From JAIYCX01 sp964353175 (lineage in GTDB: Bacteria; Bdellovibrionota_C; UBA2361; SZUA-149; DAOLCO01): 64,000 bases of DNA. Each line of letters starts with the position of its first letter. Position 1 is the stretch's first letter. The notes beneath the pieces are model-generated. The model was given only the letters and a program-made list of their open reading frames with translations, made no database searches and was not told where the DNA came from. Positions 16,188-25,635 of the stretch are shown piece by piece. The stretch is taken from NCBI GenBank assembly GCA_964353175.1, contig CAYGUX010000014.1:1-64000 (forward strand). Direction: 5' to 3'. Made by a program: the position numbers and the translations under genes.

Positions 16188-16808
16188 TCAAGATAGATAG
16201 GATAAAGCATGCCCAACCATTTCGCCTGGGTCCTTTACATGCGGGTGATTTTTAACCACTTCAGCGACCGCAGCCTTGGCCTTCTCCTCTGAGAAGCCCA
16301 ATTTTTCCATCGCCAACACCGCATCATAAGAAGTCAATCCTATGCCTGGCTCGACTCTTGAAATTTCAACATTACCAGTTAAAGGAGTACAATTCTCACT
16401 AACAAACTGAGAAACCTGTTCTCTAAGTTCCACAATTATCCTTTCTGCGCTCTTCTTACCGATTCCTGGAACCTTAGTAAGAGATGTCACATTAGAATTG
16501 CCTATAGCGATCATTAACTCTTCTGGTCTCTGAAATGAAAGAACAGACAATGCAATCTTAGAACCAATGCCTTTGACCTTCTTTAATAGTAGGAACGTTT
16601 GCCTCTCCAACTGAGAGTTAAAACCATATAATACAATTGCATTTTCCCTAACATCCGTATAAATAGTTAGCGTAACTTCTGTGCCCTCAGGCCCTAGGGC
16701 TTGAGAAGCTTGAGGAGTTACATTGACCTCATATCCAACACCATTCACATCTAGAACTAAGGTATCTTGAATTTTCTCGCAAATTGTTCCTCTAAGCCTT
16801 GCAATCAT
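16188..16808 (-). CDS. ruvA: Holliday junction-binding protein RuvA
   Basis: Tetrameric junction-binding partner of RuvB. 206 residues. The N-terminal OB fold starts MIARLRGTI; two helix-hairpin-helix motifs follow (VKGIGSKIA near 77-85 and VPGIGKKSAERI near 111-122); the C-terminal domain that contacts RuvB is at about 155-203 (SYDAVLAMEKLGFS). It is the first gene of the leftward unit ruvA-ruvB-ntrY and is divergent from the PBP gene, so the 116 bases between them must hold both promoters. Confidence 0.97.
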   Translation of the reverse strand: MIARLRGTICEKIQDTLVLDVNGVGYEVNVTPQASQALGPEGTEVTLTIYTDVRENAIVLYGFNSQLERQTFLLLKKVKGIGSKIALSVLSFQRPEELMIAIGNSNVTSLTKVPGIGKKSAERIIVELREQVSQFVSENCTPLTGNVEISRVEPGIGLTSYDAVLAMEKLGFSEEKAKAAVAEVVKNHPHVKDPGEMVGHALSYLS

Positions 16809-16924
16809 ATCTTATCTATCTCCTAAACTTTGCCAAACTGTATCACCCAAGGACGACATTAGACAAGAGACCTACTCTATATTAATAGATAAAAATCAAA
16901 GACCTTTAAGATAAAGCACTTACG

Positions 16925-19315
16925 ATGGAAAGAAGAAGACAGAGACAAGCTAAGAGGAAAGAAACTCGCAGGCAAAACCCTATCTCTGAGAGAAGAAGAA
17001 AGACGGAAGAGCGTGCTCCAGTAGCGTCTTCTACAGGAAACAAACGAGGACTATTTTTAAGCATCTTTAGACTCCTATTTTTTTTGGGATTGTTCGGTCT
17101 GATTGCTCTTTTTATTTCATCACTGATTTTAAAAGATGAAATTCAAGGTCTCTTAGCAAGAAAGATCACAGAATCCTCTTCAGTAATTCTATCAAGGCCA
17201 TTCCCCATAAGCACAGATACAGATCTCAAGTTAGCTAGAGTACCAAGCCGTCTTCAAAGACTTCAGTATAATCAAGTTCGCAACAGGCCTACTCAAGCGG
17301 GAGAATTTTCATTGTCCGACAACCAATTCTCTATATACCTAAGGAAAACACAAATACAATCAGACACCTATCAGCAGGAAATGCTCTATACTGCTAACAT
17401 TTCGCCCTCTGGAAAAATATCCGATATCAGTGAATCATTAACCAAAAATAATATTAGCACGATCTGGCTAGAGCCTGAGATTTTATCTGTATTGGGAAAC
17501 TCCTCAGAAAAGGCTGCAACAAGAAGGCAACTTAGTGATTTTGGAGACAACTTAAAAGAAGCTATCTTAGCCATTGAGGACGAACACTTCTACTACCACT
17601 ATGGAATAAACCCCTTAGCCATCATTCGGGCCTTTGTAGTAAACTTAAAAGCCGGCAGCTTCGTTCAAGGTGGGTCAACCATAACTCAACAGTTAGCAAA
17701 AAATCTCCTATTTTCATCAGAGAGAAGCATACTTAGAAAAGTAAAAGAAGCTATCGCTGCGGTGTTAATAGAAACTACATATTCTAAAGATCAAATCCTT
17801 GAGATGTACATGAATGAAATATTTCTTGGTCAAGAGGGGAATTTTGCTATTCATGGATTCGCAGAAGCTGGAAAGTCTTTTTTTGGACACACAGTAAATC
17901 AACTTACGCTTTCCGAAAGCGCAATGCTTGCAGGAATGATTAAAGCTCCAAGCAGCTACTCTCCAAGAAGGCATTTAAAAAAGGCTCTTGCTAGAAGAGA
18001 TATAGTTTTAGACAGAATGCTAGAACTATCTAAGATAACCAAGGAGGAACAAATAGAGGCTATTAAAGAAGTGCCCGCAGTAGTACCAGCTACTAGAACT
18101 CGACGTATTGCACCATATTTCGTCGATTATCTTCAAAGAGAAATCGCTGGCTTACTTGAGGAAAACGCTCTAAGTGAAAACTCCCTAAAAGTAGTCTCGG
18201 GAATGGACCTAGAATATCAAATATGTGCTGAGAAAGCGGTAGAATCAGGCCTAGAGAATTTAACTAAAAGCTATTCTTGGATTAAGAAATCCAAAGAACC
18301 AATTCAAGCCTCACTGATATCAGTTATACCATCAAGCGGAGAAATCAGAGCATGGATTGGAGGTAGGGACTTTGGTCAAAGCCAATTCGATAGAGTCTCC
18401 TTAGCTAAAAGACAACCTGGCTCAACCTTCAAACCATTTGTTTACCTCACCGCCCTAGATCCCAACTTAAACTCATACCGCACCGCAAGGACTACTAGCA
18501 TCCTGATTGACGAACCAGTCTCAATTAAAGTTCCCGGTGGATATTGGGAACCTAAAAACTATGAAGACGAATATCTTGGAGAAGTAAGACTGAGACAAGC
18601 CCTAGCCAAATCAATGAACATACCGACCGTAAGACTGGCTGAGAAAATAGGTATTGACCACGTAGCAAGGACAGGAGAGTTATTTGGATTCGGCTCAAAC
18701 CTTCCACGAGTTCCCTCTCTAGCCCTGGGTGCTGGAGAAGTAACTCCACTTGAATTAGCCCAAGCCTACTCAATCCTTGGAAATGGAGGAGTAAAAAGAG
18801 TCTTAAGACCATTCTTCTATATTCTAAACTCAGCAAATTCAGAAGTTATATATAAAAGGCCCGTAGAGGAGACTAGGGTAGTTGATGAAGGACCTGTATA
18901 TGTACTGACAGACATACTTAGAACAGTAATTGAGAACGGAACTGGCAGGATTGTAAGAAGCATGGGGATAGAAGGTCCTGTTGCTGGGAAAACAGGTACT
19001 ACCAATGATGCTAGAGATTCTTGGTTCGTCGGTTATACCCCACGAATATTAAGTGTTGTGTGGGTAGGTTTTGATTCCAATAAAGAATTGAAACTAACGG
19101 GAGCTAAAGCCGCTGCTCCTATCTGGGCTGAGTACATGAAATGTATTCAACCACTTGAACCAAAACTAGACTTCATGCCACCAGCTTCAGTTAAATTCAG
19201 ATCCCTCGATAAATATTCAGCACTCCTCATGACTCCCAACTGCCCCCCTGAGAATGCGATAACAGAAGTATTTTTTGAAGGAACTGAGCCTGTGACTGAC
19301 TGCAACTTACATTAA
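16925..19315 (+). CDS. Class A penicillin-binding protein (glycosyltransferase-transpeptidase)
   Basis: Bifunctional peptidoglycan synthase of the PBP1b/PBP1a type, 796 residues. A very basic cytoplasmic tail (1-42), one membrane anchor (about 43-66), a small spacer, then the GT51 domain: AIEDEHFYYHYG near 216-227 with the catalytic Glu, GGSTITQQLAKN near 258-269. The transpeptidase domain has the nucleophile serine in QPGSTFKPF near 500, SMN near 560 and KTGTTND near 688. The spacer after the anchor could be a UB2H-like domain, which would favour PBP1b (mrcB), but I cannot settle that. Complete and apparently active. Nothing in the context links it to its neighbours. Confidence 0.94.
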   Translation: MERRRQRQAKRKETRRQNPISERRRKTEERAPVASSTGNKRGLFLSIFRLLFFLGLFGLIALFISSLILKDEIQGLLARKITESSSVILSRPFPISTDTDLKLARVPSRLQRLQYNQVRNRPTQAGEFSLSDNQFSIYLRKTQIQSDTYQQEMLYTANISPSGKISDISESLTKNNISTIWLEPEILSVLGNSSEKAATRRQLSDFGDNLKEAILAIEDEHFYYHYGINPLAIIRAFVVNLKAGSFVQGGSTITQQLAKNLLFSSERSILRKVKEAIAAVLIETTYSKDQILEMYMNEIFLGQEGNFAIHGFAEAGKSFFGHTVNQLTLSESAMLAGMIKAPSSYSPRRHLKKALARRDIVLDRMLELSKITKEEQIEAIKEVPAVVPATRTRRIAPYFVDYLQREIAGLLEENALSENSLKVVSGMDLEYQICAEKAVESGLENLTKSYSWIKKSKEPIQASLISVIPSSGEIRAWIGGRDFGQSQFDRVSLAKRQPGSTFKPFVYLTALDPNLNSYRTARTTSILIDEPVSIKVPGGYWEPKNYEDEYLGEVRLRQALAKSMNIPTVRLAEKIGIDHVARTGELFGFGSNLPRVPSLALGAGEVTPLELAQAYSILGNGGVKRVLRPFFYILNSANSEVIYKRPVEETRVVDEGPVYVLTDILRTVIENGTGRIVRSMGIEGPVAGKTGTTNDARDSWFVGYTPRILSVVWVGFDSNKELKLTGAKAAAPIWAEYMKCIQPLEPKLDFMPPASVKFRSLDKYSALLMTPNCPPENAITEVFFEGTEPVTDCNLH

Positions 19316-19351
19316 TATCAAAAACAAGCCATTTTAAATAATTGGCTCAAT

Positions 19352-21085
19352 CTAATTAAGTTCGGAATCAGCCCTAATAGATATTTTGATTAAAGCCAAC
19401 TTAGTATCTCTATTCGCAAGTTTCTCTGAACTTACTAAAAGCAACTCATATGGATTTTCTACAAACTCCAAAAGATCCTCCTCGGATACAAATAAATAAA
19501 CATCCTTACAGATTTTTGTGTTGCACATATTGAGCCCAGAAAGATCAGCAAGAACCGGCGCTGGCCTATCCAAATAAAAAGCAGGAGCATAATATTCATT
19601 CTTATATTGAAAAACATCAGTTCCACCAGCTAAAATTTTAGACCCATAAGGTGGTAAGAGTGCAACTGCCCGATGCATAAAATTCTCAGGGCTTTCAATT
19701 GCCATTATCCTTGAGGCAATTAAAACTTGAGTTGAAAAGAACAGCAGAACAAAGGTTAAAGATAATTCGATTACAGCATCCTCAACTCTAGCATTACCTA
19801 ATTTAAAAAATGCTCTAGTAAAATGTCTAAACGCGAATATCAAAACGACAAGATAGACCAAAAGGACATGACTCTCCAATACAGAAATTAGGTCAAATAC
19901 CTTAGATAAGCAGGCACTACCACTCGAATTACAATTTAGAAAGGGTACAAGCAATATACAAAGAACGGCCACGATTAAAACAGTCATAACCGATTTCAAT
20001 ATAAAGTTTAAAAAAACTTCATACTTAGGAATCCATTTATCTAACACTAACTTTCGACTTTCTACGATACAAACAGACACAAGATACGACATCGCAGGAA
20101 GAGCAGGTAGAAAGTACACAGACCTCTTACTTACACTAATCATCACTGCAACAATAAATAAAGATAGCCAAGATAAACTCAATACCAATAGTTTATCTGA
20201 ACCAACATCTCCAGCCCTCCTCAAAGCCTTAAAACCACTAACTACTCGCGGTAGGAACAAACACCATGGGATAGTCGCGAGCAGTAGATAGATAAAAGTA
20301 AAATAAAATGGTTTTTCATGCCCTCTTTCATCCCCTTGAGCCTTAACTACTCTATACGCATTCTCTTTTAGTAATTGTACTTCTAAAAATCTATCCCCAC
20401 CAACCTTGTAGGCTAGAAAATACCAAATAGACGACAAACCAAGCGCCACTAAGAATATAAGGAATCCCTTACTTAAGGTTTTAATATCAGGTCGATCCCG
20501 CTTAGCTATAAGATATAACAGCAGCACTCCCACAGGAAGGATTAAACCAAATGGCCCTTTAGCTAATACAGATAATACGAGAAACGCTAAAGCACCGAAA
20601 CCAGTTAGAACTCGTGATCCTACTCCAAGGTAAAACGAAAAAATAAAATACACCGCGGAAGCAAAAACTCCAGCAAATAATGGATCAACCCTTGCTTGAG
20701 TACTATACCTCATCACTTCTAAAGAACTAGCTAACACCAAGGCTGTTAATAAACCTAAGATATGACCAGCATGAACACTGAAAAATAAATATGTACCAAT
20801 GATTAATAAAGCCGTCCCAATAGCTGAGCCTGTTCGAATCTCCATGGGACCAACATTACCAGTTATCTGAGAAGCGCCATAAGCTACCCAATGAAACAAA
20901 GGGGGCTTAGAAGGAATCTCTTCTCCATGACGCAAGGGCAAAACAAAGCTCTCTCCCCAATCCAAAGCCCTTACAACTAGACCTTCTCTACCCTCACCCC
21001 GCGTGATGACGGGCGTAACAGACGAGAGAAAAAGAAAAATAAATACAATAACTGGAAAACAAAAATAAACGTACTTTCTATTCAC
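19352..21085 (-). CDS. ArnT/PMT-family membrane glycosyltransferase
   Basis: 577 residues with about a dozen hydrophobic segments. The N-terminal region has TRGEGREG after the first helix and SKPPLFHW near residue 60, the layout of GT83/ArnT-type transferases that use polyprenyl-phosphate sugars (ArnT has the KPPL-YW motif). YSTQARVDP near 127 also fits. Such enzymes transfer a sugar or aminosugar to lipid A or other envelope glycans on the periplasmic side. It begins 16 bases after the flippase gene, so the two are probably co-transcribed. Acceptor and donor cannot be told from sequence; no other arn genes are present, so 4-amino-arabinose transfer should not be assumed. Confidence 0.75.
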   Translation of the reverse strand: MNRKYVYFCFPVIVFIFLFLSSVTPVITRGEGREGLVVRALDWGESFVLPLRHGEEIPSKPPLFHWVAYGASQITGNVGPMEIRTGSAIGTALLIIGTYLFFSVHAGHILGLLTALVLASSLEVMRYSTQARVDPLFAGVFASAVYFIFSFYLGVGSRVLTGFGALAFLVLSVLAKGPFGLILPVGVLLLYLIAKRDRPDIKTLSKGFLIFLVALGLSSIWYFLAYKVGGDRFLEVQLLKENAYRVVKAQGDERGHEKPFYFTFIYLLLATIPWCLFLPRVVSGFKALRRAGDVGSDKLLVLSLSWLSLFIVAVMISVSKRSVYFLPALPAMSYLVSVCIVESRKLVLDKWIPKYEVFLNFILKSVMTVLIVAVLCILLVPFLNCNSSGSACLSKVFDLISVLESHVLLVYLVVLIFAFRHFTRAFFKLGNARVEDAVIELSLTFVLLFFSTQVLIASRIMAIESPENFMHRAVALLPPYGSKILAGGTDVFQYKNEYYAPAFYLDRPAPVLADLSGLNMCNTKICKDVYLFVSEEDLLEFVENPYELLLVSSEKLANRDTKLALIKISIRADSELN

Positions 21086-21101
21086 AACTCACATCCTTTC
21101 C

Positions 21102-22568
21102 TTATAAGAAATAATCAACTTGATCCTCTCCTCGAACAATAGACTTAATATAAGCAGTATATCTCGCACCAAAGGTTAAAAAATACCCGACATAAATAAG
21201 CACGCAAGTTACCACTATTAGACCTAAAGATAAAAAGTTTAGCTGAGATCCAGCATCCATAAGATAATTCCTCGCAAATAGGATACAGGCAGAAATACTT
21301 AAAGTTGCTACCAATGGATGCAGAAAGGTGTTGAGATACCTGAAGAGTCCGATTTGAATCTCCCTGTTGGTAATAATTATATATGTTCCAGTAAACACAG
21401 GGTAAACAAAGACCCAAGGCAAGGCGAGTAAGTCCAATTGGCCATATTGTGAGGTGTACCAAAATGCAAAAACTAAAGCCGGGGTTAAACATGTATTAAA
21501 GGCCATATTCCATAGAGGCTTACCTCTTGCAAAGTGAACAAGACTATTTGGAGAAGAAATGGCCATTATTAATTGTCCGATTAACAAAAGCTTAAAAGAA
21601 GGAATAGCTGGAGCCCACTTCTCTCCAATCACTAATACAATTAAATCTCCTGCTAACAGATAACCACAAATATAAATAGGGAAAGTGATAAGAGCAATTA
21701 ACGATATAAAACACAAATAGATCTTTCTAAATTCTTCCGGCTCATCCTTTACCTTCGAGAGAGTTGGATACAAGACACCTTGAATCAAAGTCACAATCTT
21801 CTCAACGGGTATAGCTGCAAGCTGAAGGGCTACTGCATAAAACCCTAAACGTTCTGCACCAAGCACCCCACCACCAAAGAATCTATCCGCCTTAGTATAG
21901 ACGTAATATAGGCTACTAGAGAGCACTACTGGCAAGCCAAATTGAAGAAAGGGGACTATCTCCTTAAATGAAAAGTGAAAAATCGGTCTAAACTTAGACC
22001 TATAGAAATAAGCAATTAGGCTTAAAAATTCACGAAAGATATAAGACCCAATTAAAGTCCAAGCCCCAGCTCCAAGGTAAGCAAGAGCAACACTAAATAG
22101 AACACTTGCTGTGGTAACAAGGGTTTCAATAACCCCCAGCTCCTTGAACCTTAATTGTTTTTGAAGTCTTGAGCGAGGAACGATACTCAATGATCCGAAT
22201 ATAAACAAAAGTCCTACAGACCTTGTTAAAGGACCAATTCTGGGTTCACTAAAATAACTTGCTGTAATTGGCGCCAGAATCAAACACGACAAGGACAACA
22301 ACAAACCCCATAAAGCCATGCACCAAAAAGCAGAAACCTCCTCCTTAAGATTTACATCCTTCTTGTTTACAAGAGCAGTCCCAACCCCAAACTCCACAAA
22401 AAAAGTTATATACCCAGTGAATACCGTGGCCATCTCCATGACACCATAATCTTCACTTGTTAAAAGACGAGTGACGATTATGGTTCCGGACCAAGAGAGT
22501 ACTTGGCTTAAAAGTTTATAAATCCCAAGCCATGAGGCTCCTCTAAGGGCATGGGTTAAATCGCTCAT
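21102..22568 (-). CDS. Wzx-like polysaccharide flippase
   Basis: 488 residues, strongly hydrophobic with about 14 membrane segments. It resembles the polysaccharide synthase/Wzx branch of the MOP exporter superfamily: ALRGASWLGIYKLLSQ at residues 8-23 and TRLLTSEDYGVMEMA near 35-48 are characteristic of the N-terminus. It would flip undecaprenyl-linked oligosaccharide units across the inner membrane. The ArnT-like gene is 16 bases downstream, and divergent glycosyltransferase genes begin 2 kb to the right. A Wzy polymerase is not visible in the window. Confidence 0.85.
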   Translation of the reverse strand: MSDLTHALRGASWLGIYKLLSQVLSWSGTIIVTRLLTSEDYGVMEMATVFTGYITFFVEFGVGTALVNKKDVNLKEEVSAFWCMALWGLLLSLSCLILAPITASYFSEPRIGPLTRSVGLLFIFGSLSIVPRSRLQKQLRFKELGVIETLVTTASVLFSVALAYLGAGAWTLIGSYIFREFLSLIAYFYRSKFRPIFHFSFKEIVPFLQFGLPVVLSSSLYYVYTKADRFFGGGVLGAERLGFYAVALQLAAIPVEKIVTLIQGVLYPTLSKVKDEPEEFRKIYLCFISLIALITFPIYICGYLLAGDLIVLVIGEKWAPAIPSFKLLLIGQLIMAISSPNSLVHFARGKPLWNMAFNTCLTPALVFAFWYTSQYGQLDLLALPWVFVYPVFTGTYIIITNREIQIGLFRYLNTFLHPLVATLSISACILFARNYLMDAGSQLNFLSLGLIVVTCVLIYVGYFLTFGARYTAYIKSIVRGEDQVDYFL

Positions 22569-22666
22569 AATAAGGTATAAATTAAAAAGGCTAAATAATC
22601 ATGAGAAACATACAAGATTATAGCTACTTGCACCACGCGAGAATTACTCAACCTTGCAAATATCTC

Positions 22667-22695
22667 TTAATTATTATAGGGACTTGTGATATAAT
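22667..22695 (+). promoter_or_regulatory. Predicted extended -10 promoter of the beta-helix gene
   Basis: TTAATT (22667-22672), a 17-base spacer and a perfect TATAAT (22690-22695) preceded by TGA (extended -10). The start ATG is 46 bases beyond the -10 box. Confidence 0.6.
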
Positions 22696-22740
22696 GTCTA
22701 TGGTTCTCTAATTTACGACAAACCCCTAAATAGGTAGCAA

Positions 22741-24420
22741 ATGATTTACCGCATCTCCCTCTCCCTTAATTTACTCTTTTTTTCATCTTTATTTTTAAAC
22801 CTCCCAATAACAATAAATAGTGCTCTAGCTGAGAATCAACTCAGGCCATTAAAAATAGACACAAATTCATGCACTCCAAAAGAGGAAATTTGTGGAAGTG
22901 GGATGGATGAGGATTGTGATGGAGTTGATCTAAAATGCCCTGGGGATGACGGAGACAGAGATGGCTTCCCAGCCTCTGAAGATTGTGACGATGGCGATAA
23001 ATTTGTTTACCCAGGAATCTCAGTATCATGTAAGGCCGCTTGTGGAGATGGAGTAAAAACATGTAACGCTGGCGGATATACAACTTGTACATGCACCCCA
23101 CTTTGTGAAAAGTTATTAGGCGGAAGATGTTTTTATATCGATCCTATCAAAGGGAATGATAACAATAGTGGTAGCTTTAGCTCTCCACTTAAAACACTTA
23201 AAAGGTTATCTTCATACTACATTACGCCACCACCTGCCAACAAAATAGACTTAGTGCCTGGAGACACAATCTACCTAAAATCAGGTATATATGATCAGGC
23301 TTATCAATTTGGAGAAAAAAAGGTTCTTCTATACTTACTTTCGATCGAAGGAACATCATCTGCACCCATTACTTTTAAATCCTATCCTGGTCACACTCCA
23401 TTACTTAAACTTCCTGGAGATACGCATGCAATATCCTTAATAGGAAGCTCATGGATTAATCTTCAAGGTCTCACTATTGATAATTCACTTTTAGACGGTA
23501 TTTGGATAGCAGATGGACATAATTTCGATCTAGGTAATTTAACTATTAGAAATACAGATGGAGTTGACAATAACAACCTCTCTGGACTTAAATTAACTAA
23601 AGTATCAAACCTTCATTTACATCACTCAATCCTACACGATAATTATGACCGAACTAATGCCGATACGAATGGCAATAAAACTGAGAACAGTCGGAATATG
23701 GTTATCTTTGGGGGGGGGGACATAAAAATAACTTACTCTAACATGTTTCATAGTCAGGATACTTCAGCCCAAAAAACGGGGACCTGCTTATCCTACAAGC
23801 ACGGCCCCTCCTCACTAGATTCTACATTCGAAGTTGGATACAATATATTTTCCAACTGCTATGCTAGCGCTATAGGAACTGCTGGACATGGAGGACATTT
23901 TCACCATAATTTATTCATAAATAATGATGTTGCGATATATATGCACGTTTATGGGCAACCAGAACCTCCATTTATGGGGGAGAACTTAATGGAATTTAAT
24001 ACTGCCATTAACACTCCTTTCCTTAGTGCCCAATTCAGCGAAGCTTATGCGGCTGAAGGCACCATAGGTGCCAATACTTCTAGAAATAATATTGCCTACG
24101 ATAAAACTTCCTACAGCCCATTTCTAGGTATGTACACAATCGATCCCTACGGAAAAGACTCGTTAATGAATGAAGTTAAATCTGTACCCTATCTACTTTC
24201 AAATAATAATTGTTTTTTCAATCCGAATGAATCTATTAGTTTCGCTTACTACTCTAGCTCTAACGGACCGAATTCTTCAGGTGGAAGTGTCAACAATCTA
24301 AACGAGTGGAAAGAGTTAGGATTTGACTTACAATCACTAGAAACTAATCCACAACTTAGCCCAAATACTTTTCTACCTATAAATTCTTCCTGCACTAATA
24401 AGGGCATTTACGCTGAATAA
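22741..24420 (+). CDS. Secreted MopE-type / right-handed beta-helix protein
   Basis: 559 residues. A signal peptide covers about 1-30 (hydrophobic core ending NSALAEN). Residues 43-105 are Cys/Asp-rich: CGSGMDEDCDG, DGDRDGFPASEDCDDGD and a further cysteine cluster, the pattern of MopE-like putative metal-binding repeats. From about 130 (CFYIDPIKGNDNNSGS..SPLKTL, then GDTIYLKSGIY) it has the start of DUF1565/pectate-lyase-like parallel beta-helix proteins, with N-rich turns over about 400 residues. A polysaccharide-binding or -cleaving surface protein is likely; no catalytic triad is evident. An AGGTAG ribosome site precedes the ATG. A run of ten G near the middle may make it phase-variable. 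It is followed by two glycosyltransferase genes. Confidence 0.75.
   Translation: MIYRISLSLNLLFFSSLFLNLPITINSALAENQLRPLKIDTNSCTPKEEICGSGMDEDCDGVDLKCPGDDGDRDGFPASEDCDDGDKFVYPGISVSCKAACGDGVKTCNAGGYTTCTCTPLCEKLLGGRCFYIDPIKGNDNNSGSFSSPLKTLKRLSSYYITPPPANKIDLVPGDTIYLKSGIYDQAYQFGEKKVLLYLLSIEGTSSAPITFKSYPGHTPLLKLPGDTHAISLIGSSWINLQGLTIDNSLLDGIWIADGHNFDLGNLTIRNTDGVDNNNLSGLKLTKVSNLHLHHSILHDNYDRTNADTNGNKTENSRNMVIFGGGDIKITYSNMFHSQDTSAQKTGTCLSYKHGPSSLDSTFEVGYNIFSNCYASAIGTAGHGGHFHHNLFINNDVAIYMHVYGQPEPPFMGENLMEFNTAINTPFLSAQFSEAYAAEGTIGANTSRNNIAYDKTSYSPFLGMYTIDPYGKDSLMNEVKSVPYLLSNNNCFFNPNESISFAYYSSSNGPNSSGGSVNNLNEWKELGFDLQSLETNPQLSPNTFLPINSSCTNKGIYAE
23710..23719 (+). repeat. G10 homopolymer inside the coding region
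   Basis: Ten consecutive G encode three glycines in VIFGGGD at about residue 324. Such a run is rare in an A+T-rich genome and is a typical substrate for slipped-strand mispairing; gain or loss of one base would truncate the secreted protein. It is also a place where sequencing errors happen. Confidence 0.8.
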
Positions 24421-24453
24421 ATTTTTTAACTTACTCACTTAAATACTGCCAAC

Positions 24454-25635
24454 ATGAATATAGGTATCATTTATCAGGGGGGTGAGTTCCCTCCTGCAGA
24501 AAGAATTGAAAAAGAAGCCAAATCACTCTCCAGAGCGGGTCATAATGTTTTTCTATTATGCAACAACTATGGAAAGTTTAAAAACCATAATGAGAAAGTA
24601 GGTGATATAGAAGTTATAAGAATTAAACCAACTCTACCGTCCTACACACTAAATAAAATTTTAAAGTTCCCAATATTCTTAAATCCTATTTGGATCATTC
24701 AAATTATACTATTTGCTAAAAAACATCGCATCAATGCCTTTCATAATATTGATATTCCCTTAGGATTGGCCGTAATTGCCGTTGGTAAAATACTTAAAAT
24801 TCCCGTAGTATTTGATATGTGGGAACCATACCCAGAGTGTCTAGAAGCTTGGGGAAAAGAAAAATGGACGTCATACATTTTTAAAAATCACCATCTAGCC
24901 TACTTGGTAGAATCTATAACACTTAGATTGGTGGACAGAATCATTACAGTAGTTGATGAAAAGAAAAATGCTTTGATTGCTAAAAACATAAATAAAGACA
25001 TCATTACCATAGTTACCAATGCGGTTGACCTCGAAACATTTGTCCCAAATACAACGTTGAACGTCACTAATCACCTATCTCCTCCTCTAATTCTTTATGT
25101 AGGAGGTATAAATAGAGAAAGAGGATTAGAGGACATTGTGCGTGCTTGTGCCCTTTGCAAGAGCAAAAACCTCGTTTTCAATTGCATCATAGGAGGAGAC
25201 GGAGTAGACAGAACTCGACTCATCTCCATTGCGGAAGAACTAAACATCCTAGATATAATATCTTTTCCAGGATGGATATCATTTTCGGAGGTACCAGACT
25301 ACATTGAAAGAAGCACTCTGTGTCTAGTTCCTCACATCAGAAATGCAATGATCGAACAAACAATTCCGAATAAACTATTTCAATACATGTCACTATCTAA
25401 ACCCGTATTAGTATCTGATGCCAAGCCACTTGCTAGAATTATCAGGGAATGCAACGCTGGGTATGTCTTCCAATCAGGAAACCCAAAATCGGCTGCTCAA
25501 ATGATTTCAGAAGTAATTTCAAATATTGAAGAAGCTAAGGAGAAAGGTCAGAATGGACGAAAAGCTATTATAGAGAAGTATAACTGGACCATGGAATCCG
25601 AAAAATTAATAAGAATTTATAGCACATTAATATAG
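24454..25635 (+). CDS. Glycosyltransferase family 4
   Basis: 393 residues with a GT-B layout. The N-terminal acceptor domain starts IGIIYQGGEFPPAERIEKEA and has the Gly-rich turn expected. The C-terminal domain has LILYVGGINRERGLEDIVRA (about 210-230), FPGWISFSEVPDYI, and NKLFQYMSLSKPVLVSD, where the family usually has an E-x7-E element. It would add a sugar to a lipid-linked glycan on the cytoplasmic face. The ribosome site is weak. It is followed with no gap by a second GT4 gene, so the pair is co-translated. Donor sugar unknown. Confidence 0.82.
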   Translation: MNIGIIYQGGEFPPAERIEKEAKSLSRAGHNVFLLCNNYGKFKNHNEKVGDIEVIRIKPTLPSYTLNKILKFPIFLNPIWIIQIILFAKKHRINAFHNIDIPLGLAVIAVGKILKIPVVFDMWEPYPECLEAWGKEKWTSYIFKNHHLAYLVESITLRLVDRIITVVDEKKNALIAKNINKDIITIVTNAVDLETFVPNTTLNVTNHLSPPLILYVGGINRERGLEDIVRACALCKSKNLVFNCIIGGDGVDRTRLISIAEELNILDIISFPGWISFSEVPDYIERSTLCLVPHIRNAMIEQTIPNKLFQYMSLSKPVLVSDAKPLARIIRECNAGYVFQSGNPKSAAQMISEVISNIEEAKEKGQNGRKAIIEKYNWTMESEKLIRIYSTLI

